Shown in pieces: positions 19,786 through 27,722 of a stretch of DNA of 44,816 nucleotides; the stretch's first letter is position 1, and every line of letters starts with the position of its first letter. A program made the translations under genes and the position numbers. Origin of the DNA: Saprospiraceae bacterium (GTDB lineage Bacteria; Bacteroidota; Bacteroidia; Chitinophagales; Saprospiraceae); NCBI GenBank assembly GCA_016715405.1, contig JADKAE010000022.1, positions 52,501-97,316 of the forward strand, written 5' to 3'. The notes below the pieces were generated by a model that was not told the DNA's origin, did not search any database, and saw only the letters and a program-made list of their open reading frames with translations.

Positions 19786-20847
19786 TTAAATCAACGGACA
19801 AATGTAGCGGTATGGCAGCGCTCTTACCTTGCGCAGGTACCACCTTACGGAAACTTCGGGGCCGCCTCGCTGGCGGGTTGCCACGTTGAAATCAGATACA
19901 TTGATATCATAGGTAAAAGCGGCTTCCCAGGCATTGTATGATAATTCAATGCCGGGCACAAATGCATCGCCGAAATCGTCGTTAAAGCGATAGGCGCCAC
20001 CCAGTTGAAGGGCTACCTGGTTGCCCAGATCACGGCTGAGGTGATAGCGAATGCCCAACATACCGAGGTATTCGCGATAGGGATTTTGGAACTGAGCGGT
20101 GGCGTTGGCTACCAGGTCGAAGTCGGATTTGCCTAACTGTACGACACCAAGCAGATAGGGGCTCAGGCGCATCGACAGGGGGGCTTTGTCTCCTTCCAGA
20201 AAGCTCTGATCGGGCTTATTAAGGTGAAAAAAGCCGAGGCCCACGTCCAATTTCGAGCGTTTTTCCAGCCTGTCTACGAGTGCGTCGTCTCGCAGGCTTT
20301 GCAAGCGCAAGTTAAGGCCTGCTGAAAAGTCGACGTATATATTACTAGTGTTTGAAAAATCTTCGCCATTGGAAAGGTTGGGATCATAGGTACCCCTGGT
20401 ATCGTCAAACTGGCGGTCAAATGTGAGGTCGCCCGCTTTAAAGGCTCGTTGGCCTACGCCCACCTGGGCGCCAACCGTGCCAAAAAAAGTTTGGGTAAAA
20501 CGTTTAGTATACGACCCGCTCAGTCCCACATTGATAAGATATAGCTTGGAATAGCCGGCGTGATCGTAGTTAAAGGCCAGGCCGCCCGAGAAAAAACCCG
20601 TTTTAGCGGTGCGGCGTACGAATTGTTTATCTGCCGAAAGGGAAAAAGTCATATAATCTACCGGCACAGACGACCACTGGCTGCGGTAAATACCCGCCAC
20701 TCGCACATCTCCCCGAAAAATGCCTGTCAGGGCAGGATTCAGATTTAGCGGTGCATGATAGAATTGGGAATAATGGAAATCCTGGGCTTGCAATGCAAAA
20801 TGCATGCAGATGCCCAGCAGGCTGAGGTAAATGGTCTTAGTGTGCAT
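19786..20847 (-). CDS. PorP/SprF family type IX secretion outer-membrane protein
   Basis: 353-residue barrel. The chosen start, ATG 20847, gives a signal peptide ending CMHFALQAQ; the frame extends to 20925 but the extra 26 residues are not needed. Family marks: DFHYSQFYHAPLNLNPALTG at the mature N-terminus, RVAGIYRSQWSSVP, then barrel strands to SVRWYLRK near the end. PorP/SprF proteins anchor or surface-deliver a specific T9SS type B adhesin, SprF for SprB being the known case. Here the partner is almost certainly the 10657-16948 adhesin, third gene of the same operon, with the OmpA gene starting 72 nt downstream. Confidence 0.9.
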   Translation of the reverse strand: MHTKTIYLSLLGICMHFALQAQDFHYSQFYHAPLNLNPALTGIFRGDVRVAGIYRSQWSSVPVDYMTFSLSADKQFVRRTAKTGFFSGGLAFNYDHAGYSKLYLINVGLSGSYTKRFTQTFFGTVGAQVGVGQRAFKAGDLTFDRQFDDTRGTYDPNLSNGEDFSNTSNIYVDFSAGLNLRLQSLRDDALVDRLEKRSKLDVGLGFFHLNKPDQSFLEGDKAPLSMRLSPYLLGVVQLGKSDFDLVANATAQFQNPYREYLGMLGIRYHLSRDLGNQVALQLGGAYRFNDDFGDAFVPGIELSYNAWEAAFTYDINVSDFNVATRQRGGPEVSVRWYLRKVRALPYRYICPLI

Positions 20848-21056
20848 CTCAAGTGTTTGTTGTACGATCGATATACCAGAGAACAGCTTAAGTAAGGTGT
20901 GCATGTTCATGGTTGTATTTTTCATTTCCCAAAATAGTTAAATTCTTCAACAGGCAAATAATAATTGCGTCTGTTTACCACACAACGATCTATTTTGTAC
21001 GGCGTATAGTATTGAATGTTGCGTTATCCGGGTACTTTCTACTGGTCTGATTTTCT

Positions 21057-21089
21057 ACCGGTCTGTCGACTTGAAGTCGACAGACCGGT
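21057..21089. repeat. 33-nt palindrome with 15-bp arms (CTTGAAG loop family)
   Basis: ACCGGTCTGTCGACT, then TGA, then AGTCGACAGACCGGT: perfect arms around a 3-nt loop. A partial copy (GGTCAGACCGGTCAGTG) follows to ~21114. The loop region CTTGAAG parallels CTTGCAG in the 22606 repeats, while the stem differs on both sides in a pairing-preserving way. Confidence 0.8.
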
Positions 21090-21439
21090 CAGTGAATTGG
21101 TCAGACCGGTCAGTGATTTGAAAATGGGTAGATAGGCGTAAAATTATTATATGTTATTTACCCTCAAAATATACCGTTTTCTCATAAAAACACACCTTTC
21201 CGTAAATTTATATCAAAATACGTACTAAAAGCCATGTAATAATTCGAAAAACATTTGGACATACTGACCAAGTTGCTTAAACTTGCATTCGAAAGTAGTT
21301 GATTTATCCCAATTCAACTACTTTGTTTTATCCCAATTTTAATCCTCAATATTCCAAAAGAAAGCGTTAAGGCATCAATAGAGCATTGCTTTATTGATTT
21401 ATGATCCCGTTTTTTATCCTCATTTTTATCCTTTCGTTT

Positions 21440-21459
21440 GACACCTGATCATAGGTGTC
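21440..21459. promoter_or_regulatory. Candidate operator: GACACCT-N6-AGGTGTC
   Basis: Perfect 7-bp inverted repeat around GATCAT, 90 nt upstream of the beta-helix gene start and just after two TTTATCC words. The size and symmetry fit a dimeric regulator site; no T-run immediately follows, though a T8 run occurs ~10 nt on, so a weak terminator is the alternative. Confidence 0.4.
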
Positions 21460-21549
21460 GAGTCTCCATTTTTTTGCTCTTCACTTACCGATCAAGGAAA
21501 AGTTCAGGTAAATCCAACAGCTTTAGTCCAACTTCAAAACTACGGTAAC

Positions 21550-22542
21550 GTGAAAAGAATTCTACTACTAACTGCATGCGTGACGATGTTCTTTCAGCTA
21601 TCTGCGAGAGTGATCTACGTAAAATCTGGCGCTGAAGGCACCGGTACTTCTTGGGAAAATGCATACGGCGACCTCCAGTCGGCGTTGCGTGCCGCTAAAA
21701 GTGGCGACCAGATATGGGTTGCTGCCGGCAAATACACGCCCACCAAACAGAACGACCGTAGCGCCTCTTTCCAGATCATCGACGGAGTAGAATTGTACGG
21801 CGGCTTTGAGGGTTTTGAAACTTCACTTTCTCTGCGCGATTTTTATAGCAATCGCACCGTACTTTCTGGAGAGATTGGCTCTCCGAATTCAAAAGACGAC
21901 AATTCTTACACCGTAGTATATACACACAACGTAAGCGCACGCACAATAGTAGATGGATTTGTAATCAGCGACGGCATGGCAAACGGATACGGCGACAACG
22001 TCGATATCAAGTCAAGCGGCGCAGGTTGGTACAATAACGGCGAAGGTGCTGTTTCTTCTCCAGTGATCAGAAACTGTATTTTCATCAACAATACGGCACG
22101 CGAAGGTGCAGGTCTTTACAATTTCGCCATCAATGGCCAGTGCAGCCCCAAAATAATGAGCTGCCGCTTTGTATCTAACTCGGCAGATTTTGACGGCGGC
22201 GCCATCTACAACAATGGCAGCTACGGCATTTGCAGCCCCGAAATTACGAAGTGCCACTTCGAAGCCAATGCGGCTACCTACGGCGCCAGCATTCTTAACA
22301 AAGGCGTTGATGGTGAAGCTAAGCCGGTGATCGCAGAATCGGTGTTCATCGAAAATGCTTCGATCATCCGCGGAAGCGCAATTTACAACTATCGCGACGG
22401 CAGCGGCGTATGTGATGCTATCATCCTGGCCTGCCGTTTTGAACAAAATAACTCTACGATCAACGACGAGATAAGCAATACCACTAACGGATCTCAGAAA
22501 AACGAGAAATCGGGTATTGTATACCGTCCAGCCGGTCACTAA
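21550..22542 (+). CDS. Secreted right-handed beta-helix (Pmp-like repeat) protein
   Basis: 330 residues from a GTG start. Signal peptide MKRILLLTACVTMFFQLSA, then VIYVKSGAEGTGTSWENAYGDLQSAL, the common start of parallel beta-helix/choice-of-anchor proteins, then WVAAGKYTPT and VELYGGFEGFE. From residue ~175 four ~38-residue coils repeat: SSPVIRNCIFINNTA, CSPKIMSCRFVSNSA, CSPEITKCHFEANAA, AKPVIAESVFIENAS, each with a GxxxYN turn. No T9SS sorting domain is seen, so its anchoring or release is unclear. It stands alone between a 624-bp regulatory-looking region and a strong terminator. Specific function unknown. Confidence 0.8.
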   Translation: MKRILLLTACVTMFFQLSARVIYVKSGAEGTGTSWENAYGDLQSALRAAKSGDQIWVAAGKYTPTKQNDRSASFQIIDGVELYGGFEGFETSLSLRDFYSNRTVLSGEIGSPNSKDDNSYTVVYTHNVSARTIVDGFVISDGMANGYGDNVDIKSSGAGWYNNGEGAVSSPVIRNCIFINNTAREGAGLYNFAINGQCSPKIMSCRFVSNSADFDGGAIYNNGSYGICSPEITKCHFEANAATYGASILNKGVDGEAKPVIAESVFIENASIIRGSAIYNYRDGSGVCDAIILACRFEQNNSTINDEISNTTNGSQKNEKSGIVYRPAGH

Positions 22543-22569
22543 TCCCGGCCAAAACACCTAAGACACGTT

Positions 22570-22603
22570 AGCCGGCCGCGCGAAAGCGCGAGCCGGCTTT
22601 TTT
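22570..22603 (+). terminator. Rho-independent terminator
   Basis: AGCCGGC-CGCGC, GAAA tetraloop, GCGCG-A-GCCGGCT (one bulged A), followed by a T6 run. It ends the beta-helix gene; the T-run touches the stop codon of the convergent HlyD gene at 22602-22604. Confidence 0.9.
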
Positions 22604-23951
22604 ATCGGTCAGACGGCTGCAAGCCGTCTGACCGATGCGGCTGCAAGCCGTCTGACCGATGCGGCTGCAAGCCGTCAGACCGGAGGCGGCTGAGGAGCGA
22701 GCGGCGCTGGGTGATGAGGCGCGCGTTGCCGCGCATACCGTATTTCAGCGGCACTTTAAAATTAGCTGTGGTGGTTAATTCACGAGGGAGCGTCAGCGAA
22801 AAGTAGTAGTGATTATCAGGGCTACTTATCGGAGTGATCGCACTAAGCTTAGCAGGTATTTCGCCATATTTGGCATAAGGGTAATCGTATAGCCGGATAT
22901 TAGCTTCCGCACCGATGGAGAGCATCCCGGCGCCTTCGGCGGGTAGCAGGCCGGTGGCGGTAGTAATGTCAGTCTGAGACTTTACAGGTACGATAGCAAA
23001 CAGTTCTTGTCCCTGCTCCATATATTGCCAGTTGTTTCGCAGTCCGGTGAGCAGAATGCGACCGTCGGCGGGGGCGAAATAACACCAATCTTCTTTCCAT
23101 TGGGAGATGGCGCCGCGCAGGGCGCCGAGCGCGGCCTGCAGCGCGGCAAATTCTTCTTCATTGCGGCGTTGGAAAACCATTTGTAGAGTAGACAAATCAA
23201 AACGCAATCTTTCCGATTCCTGCAAGTAGCTTAGGCGCAAGGCATTTTGCTGTTCGCGTTCTTTTTTATGTTGCAACAAAACGAGCAGGGCATTTTCCAC
23301 TTCGAGGGCGCTGGCAGCGCCCGATTGCGCCAGCGTGGCATATTCGCGGTAGCTACGGTCGGCCATGGCTATTGTAGTATCGAGCAGCCGGATTTGGCGC
23401 AGTGCAACCGAATCGAGTTGTTGAGCGTGTCGCCACTGCCTTTGTTGCGATTGCAGACGCAAGGCGGTATCATCATAACGCATGAGTTTGCGCCAGCGCT
23501 CAAACTGAAAAACGGCATTCGAATAAGCCGGTTGCAGGCTGCCCAGCGACAGTCCGGAGGGCGGCAAGGCGTGTTGTATGGTGGCGGCTTCGGCTGACTC
23601 GAGCCAGCTTTCGAGCGTCTGCACGTCGGATAGCGCGGCAGATTGAGCGGTGATGGCCAGCAACTGCCCTGAATCGACCGGGGCGCTGTCGGCTACCAGC
23701 AGGCCGATTGATGCATTCGCCTTTGCGGCGATACGTATAGGAGGGCTACCGAGCACAATCTCCACTTCGGCGGTCAGCACATCGGGATACTTGAGACCGG
23801 CGGCAAGGGCCAGCAGCAAAGCCACAAAACCGGCGACGGCCCACATACCCCATCGCAATATGCCACGTGGGGGGCGGCCCATTGCATGGCGCTTTTCATC
23901 GTTATTCGGATCGTAGCGCGTAGGTTGAGGAGGAGTTGCATTTGCAGGCAT
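22602..23951 (-). CDS. HlyD-family membrane fusion protein, 3' end extended by repeats
   Basis: 449-residue periplasmic adaptor. Short cytoplasmic N-end, one TM (WAVAGFVALLLALAAGLKYP, residues ~34-55), a lipoyl-like half (VEIVLGSPPIRIAAKANASIG), a long coiled-coil region at ~130-290, and the second half (FAPADGRILLTG, QELFAIVPV, IRLYDYPYAKYGEIPAKLSAI). The type usually works with a peptidase-containing ABC exporter and TolC; no exporter gene is next to it, so it is an orphan here. The last ~25 residues are three copies of RSDGLQPH-like sequence, encoded by the 24-nt palindromic repeat at 22606-22680; the natural end is probably near RRSLLSRL. A repeat has evidently spread into the 3' end of the gene. 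Confidence 0.88.
   Translation of the reverse strand: MPANATPPQPTRYDPNNDEKRHAMGRPPRGILRWGMWAVAGFVALLLALAAGLKYPDVLTAEVEIVLGSPPIRIAAKANASIGLLVADSAPVDSGQLLAITAQSAALSDVQTLESWLESAEAATIQHALPPSGLSLGSLQPAYSNAVFQFERWRKLMRYDDTALRLQSQQRQWRHAQQLDSVALRQIRLLDTTIAMADRSYREYATLAQSGAASALEVENALLVLLQHKKEREQQNALRLSYLQESERLRFDLSTLQMVFQRRNEEEFAALQAALGALRGAISQWKEDWCYFAPADGRILLTGLRNNWQYMEQGQELFAIVPVKSQTDITTATGLLPAEGAGMLSIGAEANIRLYDYPYAKYGEIPAKLSAITPISSPDNHYYFSLTLPRELTTTANFKVPLKYGMRGNARLITQRRSLLSRLRSDGLQPHRSDGLQPHRSDGLQPSDR
22606..22681. repeat. Palindromic 24-nt tandem repeat (CTTGCAG loop family)
   Basis: CGGTCAGACGGCT-GCA-AGCCGTCTGACCG (22606-22634) is a perfect 13-bp-arm palindrome. It is followed by two further copies of CGGCTGCAAGCCGTC(T/A)GACCG with an ATG spacer. 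On the minus strand the array is read as the C-terminal codons of the HlyD gene (SDGLQPHR repeated). Confidence 0.85.
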
Positions 23952-23989
23952 ACCTCAAAAATAGGATATTACCGGTACAAAATCAATAA

Positions 23990-24763
23990 TCAGGGCACGA
24001 GGAAGGTAAGTCCGTCGTACCCCAGGAACACATTAGGGGGTAAAAGCTCCGACATAGCGGCATGTCGGCCCATGCGATGACTCATATGCGTGAGGAATGT
24101 GCGTTGGGGGTTAATGATCTCGATTAATTCGAGGGCTTGTTGCAGGTTGAGGTGGGTATAGTGCGGTTCGTGATGAAGGGCGTTGAGGATGAGTGTGTGT
24201 CAGCCTTTGGTCTTGTCGATCTCTTCTTCAGACATAGCGCGGACATCGGTGAGATACGTAAAATCGCCTATACGAAAGCCCAGTACGGGGAGCGAGCCGT
24301 GCATTACTTCGACAGGCATGATGGGGATTCCGGCAGCGAAGAAAGGTTCGTTGTTGGCAATGGGTTCGAGATTAATCATCGGCGCGCCGGGATAGGGCTC
24401 GTGAGAAAAGGCGTAGGCGAAGCGCTGACGCAATTCGAGGGCCACCCTCGGGGTAGCGAAGACGGGCATATCGCGTCGTTGCAAAAAATTAAATGGTCGC
24501 ACATCGTCGAGGCCGATCACGTGATCGTTGTGTTCGTGGGTAATAAGGATGGCATCGAGTGAAGAGACCCCTTCGCGCAGCATTTGCTGGCGAAAATCGG
24601 GGCCGCAGTCAATGACCAGCGTAGCGGGGCCGACGCGCACCATGGCCGACGTACGCAGGCGATTATCGCGGGGGTCGGGCGAACTACAAACCTCGCATTG
24701 GCAACCGATTACGGGTACCCCTTGGGAAGTGCCTGTGCCTAAAAAAGTGACCTGAACTTCGAT
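23990..24763 (-). CDS. MBL-fold metallo-hydrolase (PhnP-like) with an in-frame TGA
   Basis: About 257 codons. The N-terminus reads IEVQVTFLGTGTSQGVPVIGC, then CEVCSSPDPRDNRLRTSAMVRV, the zinc motif LITHEHNDHVIGLDD, then FRIGDFTYLTDVRAMSEEEIDKTKG. An in-frame TGA at 24200-24202 is followed in the same frame by HTLILNALHHEPHYTHLNLQQALEL, LTHMSHRMGRH and GYDGLTFLVP, clearly the rest of the family C-terminus. The PhnP-like group are phosphodiesterases or related hydrolases; the substrate here is not known. No ATG/GTG/TTG exists between the upstream stop (24776) and the conserved start, so the initiator may also be damaged; the first in-frame ATG (24643) would cut off the conserved N-terminus. Confidence 0.8.
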
Positions 24764-24775
24764 GGCCGGTAAATT

Positions 24776-25084
24776 TTAAGATGGGTGTACGGTTGTTGAT
24801 TCAATCTCCTCTTCGTCGGTTGTATTGGGGTTATCAATTTGCTTTATAAGCTTCTGAGAGACTTCGCTCAGCTTGTCGGGAGTAAAAGCGATAGTGCCCA
24901 ATATCTCCAGCAGGCAATTGATGCGGCCTTCTGTTTCATAAAATTTATTGATAACCACCACTTTTTTGTTCTCCAGGATACAATAGCCCGACTGAAAATT
25001 TCCTTTTTCATAACGAACGGTATATTGCAGTTCTTCGAAAAGCGATTCCAGTTTTTTCAGATTGTGTTTCGTGTATTTAAACAT
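24776..25084 (-). CDS. Conserved hypothetical protein (Bacteroidota type)
   Basis: 102 residues, no TM or signal. Starts MFKYTKHNLKKLESLFEEL, with a basic helical N-terminus, a central hydrophobic strand pair (SGYCILENKKVVVINKFY), a helix with two Cys (INCLLEILGTIAF) and an acidic tail (TTDEEEIESTT). I recall similar short proteins in Bacteroidota but no named function. Same strand as and immediately upstream of the MBL hydrolase (12 nt), so probably co-transcribed with it. Promoter box at 25105-25112. Confidence 0.75.
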   Translation of the reverse strand: MFKYTKHNLKKLESLFEELQYTVRYEKGNFQSGYCILENKKVVVINKFYETEGRINCLLEILGTIAFTPDKLSEVSQKLIKQIDNPNTTDEEEIESTTVHPS

Positions 25085-25091
25085 CGAAAAT

Positions 25092-25112
25092 TAATTTTGT
25101 GAAACAAAAATA
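25092..25112. promoter_or_regulatory. Overlapping divergent -7 boxes
   Basis: Plus-strand TAATTTTG (25092-25099) lies 20 nt before ATG 25120. Minus-strand TATTTTTG (25112-25105) lies 21 nt before ATG 25084. Only 5 bp separate them, so the two promoters cannot easily be occupied together. Confidence 0.5.
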
Positions 25113-25119
25113 CAAGGAC

Positions 25120-25707
25120 ATGGCTAAATGGGTGTTGTTTGCAGTGCTATTTTTATCATGGGGTGCAACTGAAAAGTTGACGGCGCAGCGATTCAAGGCC
25201 GGAATCATCGGCGGTTTCAACATATCGCAGATCGACGGCGACAAGCTGGGAGGGTTCAACCAACCGGGTATTCATGCCGGGGGGCGGGTAGCCGCCTTGA
25301 TGGGTAAACGCTGGCAACTGGGCGTAGAGATGTTGTATTCTCAGCAGGGCAGTCAACGTGTGCGCACCGATGACCCGTTATCCAACTACGAGCGCATTCG
25401 GCTAAATTTTGTAGAAGTGCCCGTGCTCATACATTTCAGCGACTGGAAATTCAGGCTTGGCGCCGGTTTCTCTTATGCGAGGCTCATCAACTATAAAATC
25501 ATTGATTATAGCGGCGCTGATATCACTGACTTTCAGGAACTAAATCCGGATATCTTCTCCATAGTATTGGGAGTAACCTTTAACTTTACTGAAAAATGGG
25601 GACTGGATGTCCGCTGGAGTCGTTATTTGAACAACTTACAGGCCGATAAAGAAGACGCCCCTTTCTTTGGCCGCTCGATTGGTATCAGGGGTATTTATTC
25701 CTTTTAA
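25120..25707 (+). CDS. PorT-like outer-membrane beta-barrel protein
   Basis: 195 residues from ATG 25120; a GTG at 25099 overlaps the putative -7 box and is less likely. Signal peptide ending ATEKLTAQ, then the small-barrel signature RFKAGIIGGFNISQIDGD, LGVEMLYSQQGSQ, NFVEVPVLIHF, RLGAGFSYARLI, GLDVRWSRYLNNL and a terminal IGIRGIYSF. Typical of the PorT-family/outer-membrane barrel group of Bacteroidota; the specific role is not evident. Followed at 12 nt by a lipoprotein gene. Confidence 0.85.
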   Translation: MAKWVLFAVLFLSWGATEKLTAQRFKAGIIGGFNISQIDGDKLGGFNQPGIHAGGRVAALMGKRWQLGVEMLYSQQGSQRVRTDDPLSNYERIRLNFVEVPVLIHFSDWKFRLGAGFSYARLINYKIIDYSGADITDFQELNPDIFSIVLGVTFNFTEKWGLDVRWSRYLNNLQADKEDAPFFGRSIGIRGIYSF

Positions 25708-25719
25708 TAACACCTATTT

Positions 25720-26217
25720 ATGATTCGCTTACTTTATTTCATCGCATTTATCCTACTGACGGCTGCGGCTTGTCAGCAAGCGCCCAAGGCGCCGGACCAA
25801 CCCACTGCACCGGCAGCGCCGGCGGCGCCTGCCGCACCGGCTACGCCCACCGAGCAATATCCGAGCATCCCTATGACAGAGATACAGGAATTGTGGAATA
25901 CCTGCGATTACATTGATTTTATCTTTTACGAATTTAACTTCTCAATGAACCAGAGCGAAAAACTGGCTATCCAGTCTACGATCGGTCATATTGCTGAAGA
26001 GACCCCGTTACTTACTACTGCATGTAAGCCGATAGGGCACGTATTCTTCCAGGTAGAAGGTAAAAACGTACTCGACGCCGATCTTTATCTCGATGATCAA
26101 TGCGTTTGTTATGTTTTTTATAAAAATGGAAAAAAAGTTTACGCCAATAAGTTGACCCAGCAAGGCGTTGATTTTTATAGGAATATCTTTAGCCAGGTGA
26201 TGAAGGGAGGACAGTGA
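25720..26217 (+). CDS. Lipoprotein with a proline/alanine linker
   Basis: 165 residues. Lipobox LLTAAAC (Cys ~18), then a low-complexity linker of repeated APA/PAAP, then a globular part that includes IQELWNTCDYIDFIFYEFNFSMNQ, HVFFQVEGKNVLDADLYLDDQCVCYVFYKNGKKVYA and QQGVDFYRNIFSQVM. I do not recognise the domain; it resembles a small conserved Bacteroidota lipoprotein. Likely co-transcribed with the barrel gene upstream. Confidence 0.8.
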   Translation: MIRLLYFIAFILLTAAACQQAPKAPDQPTAPAAPAAPAAPATPTEQYPSIPMTEIQELWNTCDYIDFIFYEFNFSMNQSEKLAIQSTIGHIAEETPLLTTACKPIGHVFFQVEGKNVLDADLYLDDQCVCYVFYKNGKKVYANKLTQQGVDFYRNIFSQVMKGGQ

Positions 26218-26265
26218 GGCGAGGGGGAGACTTGGCGAGGGGGAGACTTGGCGAGGGGGAGAATC
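26218..26265. repeat. Three tandem copies of a G-rich 16-mer
   Basis: GGCGAGGGGGAGACTT at 26218-26233 and 26234-26249, then a third copy with two changes to 26265. It starts at the stop codon of the lipoprotein gene and fills the gap before the oxygenase gene. A similar G-rich stretch (gaggggagggggcg type) lies at ~38730-38763 inside a gene. Confidence 0.85.
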
Positions 26266-26290
26266 TGAAATATTGAAATAATCAACCAAT

Positions 26291-27246
26291 ATGACAGTAC
26301 AACGAGCAATACCATTGGTAGATCTTTCGACTTTTGTGCAGGGCGACCCTGCGCAGCGGAAGGCATTTGTGGAGGCACTGGGCAAGGCATTTCACGAAAT
26401 CGGCTTTGTGGGGGTAGTGCATCACGGCATATCCAAGCAATTGGTCGATGATTTTTATGCGGCATCCAAGGCCTTTTTGCCTTGCCCGTTGACATCAAGC
26501 GCAAATACGGAATACCTGGATTGGCGGGGCAACGTGGTTATACCTCGTTTGGCAAAGAGCACGCCAAGCAATCTAAGGTAGCCGACCTGAAAGAATTTTT
26601 CCAGATTGGACAGGAAGTCAGTGGCGGGGTCGGCAGCAGCGAGCAATATCCTGCCAATGTCAGGGTGGAAGAGATGCCTGATTTTGCCAGGCTGGGCATG
26701 GAGTTGTACAAAGCCTTTGAAAAAGCGGGCGGCCATTTGCTGAGGGCCATTGCCATCCACCTGGACCTCAACGAGCAATATTTTGACGAAAAAATCCATA
26801 ACGGCAATAGCATTTTGCGCGCCATACACTATCCGCCGATAACCGCCGAGCCCGAGTCGGCCATTCGCGCCGAGCAACACGAAGATATCAACCTTATCAC
26901 CTTGCTCGTAGGCGCTTCTGCCGGTGGTTTGCAGTTGCTCAACAAGGAAGGCAAGTGGTTGGATATCGTACCGGAAGAAGACGAAATTGTGATCAACGTA
27001 GGCGACATGCTGCAGCGGCTTACCAACAACTACCTCAAATCGACTACTCACCGGGTAGTGAATCCGCCGCGTGAAGAGTGGCACCAGCCGCGCTTATCGA
27101 TTCCTTTTTTCCTGCATCCGCGCAGCGAGATGGATCTGAGTTGCCTCCCGGGCTGCATTGACGATCAACATCCCCTGGCTTACGAACCTATTACTGCCGG
27201 TGCATACCTCGACGAGCGCCTGCGGGAAATTGGATTAAAAAAATAA
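26291..27246 (+). CDS. 2-oxoglutarate/Fe(II) oxygenase, isopenicillin-N-synthase family, frameshifted
   Basis: About 318 codons. The N-domain (DIOX_N) begins AIPLVDLSTFVQGD and continues through AFHEIGFVGVVHHGI. The catalytic C-domain has the Fe ligands in EQHEDINLITLL (HxD) and STTHRVVNPP (distal His), and the 2OG-binding PRLSIPFF (RxS). One base is missing in the T5 run 26474-26478: with six T the frame reads SKAFFALPVDIKRKYG and joins both halves exactly. Family members hydroxylate or desaturate small molecules; the substrate is unknown. Probably followed by the 27252 lipoprotein gene on the same transcript (5 nt gap). Confidence 0.88.
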
Positions 27247-27251
27247 ATATC

Positions 27252-27716
27252 ATGAGATACGCATTCCTCTTTTTGTTATTGGCAATCTGGCAATGCCAGC
27301 CTTCGGGCTCATCCAACCAGGAAGCCGGCGAGCAACAGGACACTTCGCAGGACGTCACCTCAAGAGGCCTCAATGCTGCGCCGGAGGTATCGCTCGTTAC
27401 CTTTATTTGCCATACGCTGATGGATGAAAACGAGAACCCCAACAGCCAGGTATTCATCCAAATTAACCAGCAACGCATAAAAATAGCTGATATCCAGGCT
27501 TGCGACGTGATTACGCCGGATAGTTACGGCCAATACGAAATCCCGGAGACTGCCATTGCCGCCTGCGGTGGATGGTGGGCCGGCGCCGGCGACTACTTCT
27601 ACGCCCTGCGCGAAGGCGATATCATTCGCGTGATGAAAGGCTGGCAGGATGAAGCCCAGGAAGACAAGGGATTTCACTACGAATCGGTGAGAGAAATTGA
27701 TTTGAAGTCGTTGTAG
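27252..27716 (+). CDS. Small lipoprotein of unknown function
   Basis: 154 residues. Signal MRYAFLFLLLAIWQC with a lipobox-like WQC (Cys ~15), a polar linker rich in Gln/Ser/Glu, then VSLVTFICHTLMDENENPNSQVFIQINQQRIKIADIQACD and ACGGWWAGAGDYFYALREGDIIRVMKGW. Not recognised beyond that. Five nt after the oxygenase stop. Confidence 0.78.
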   Translation: MRYAFLFLLLAIWQCQPSGSSNQEAGEQQDTSQDVTSRGLNAAPEVSLVTFICHTLMDENENPNSQVFIQINQQRIKIADIQACDVITPDSYGQYEIPETAIAACGGWWAGAGDYFYALREGDIIRVMKGWQDEAQEDKGFHYESVREIDLKSL

Positions 27717-27722
27717 GTTGTG

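Larger units (their letters stand above)
20926..21549. other. 624-bp intergenic region, AT-rich and regulatory in look
   Basis: No supported gene. It holds the putative upstream region of the PorP operon (left) and of the beta-helix gene (right), the palindrome at 21057-21089 with a partial second copy to ~21115, four exact TTTATCC words (21303, 21327, 21413, 21425) and a 7-bp-arm inverted repeat at 21440-21459. The region from ~21120 on is clearly more AT-rich than the flanking genes. Confidence 0.6.

Noticed and set aside
24200..24202. TGA in the MBL hydrolase as a selenocysteine codon
   Set aside because: No sign of selenocysteine machinery in the window, the site is not a known catalytic residue, and the window has many other sequence lesions.
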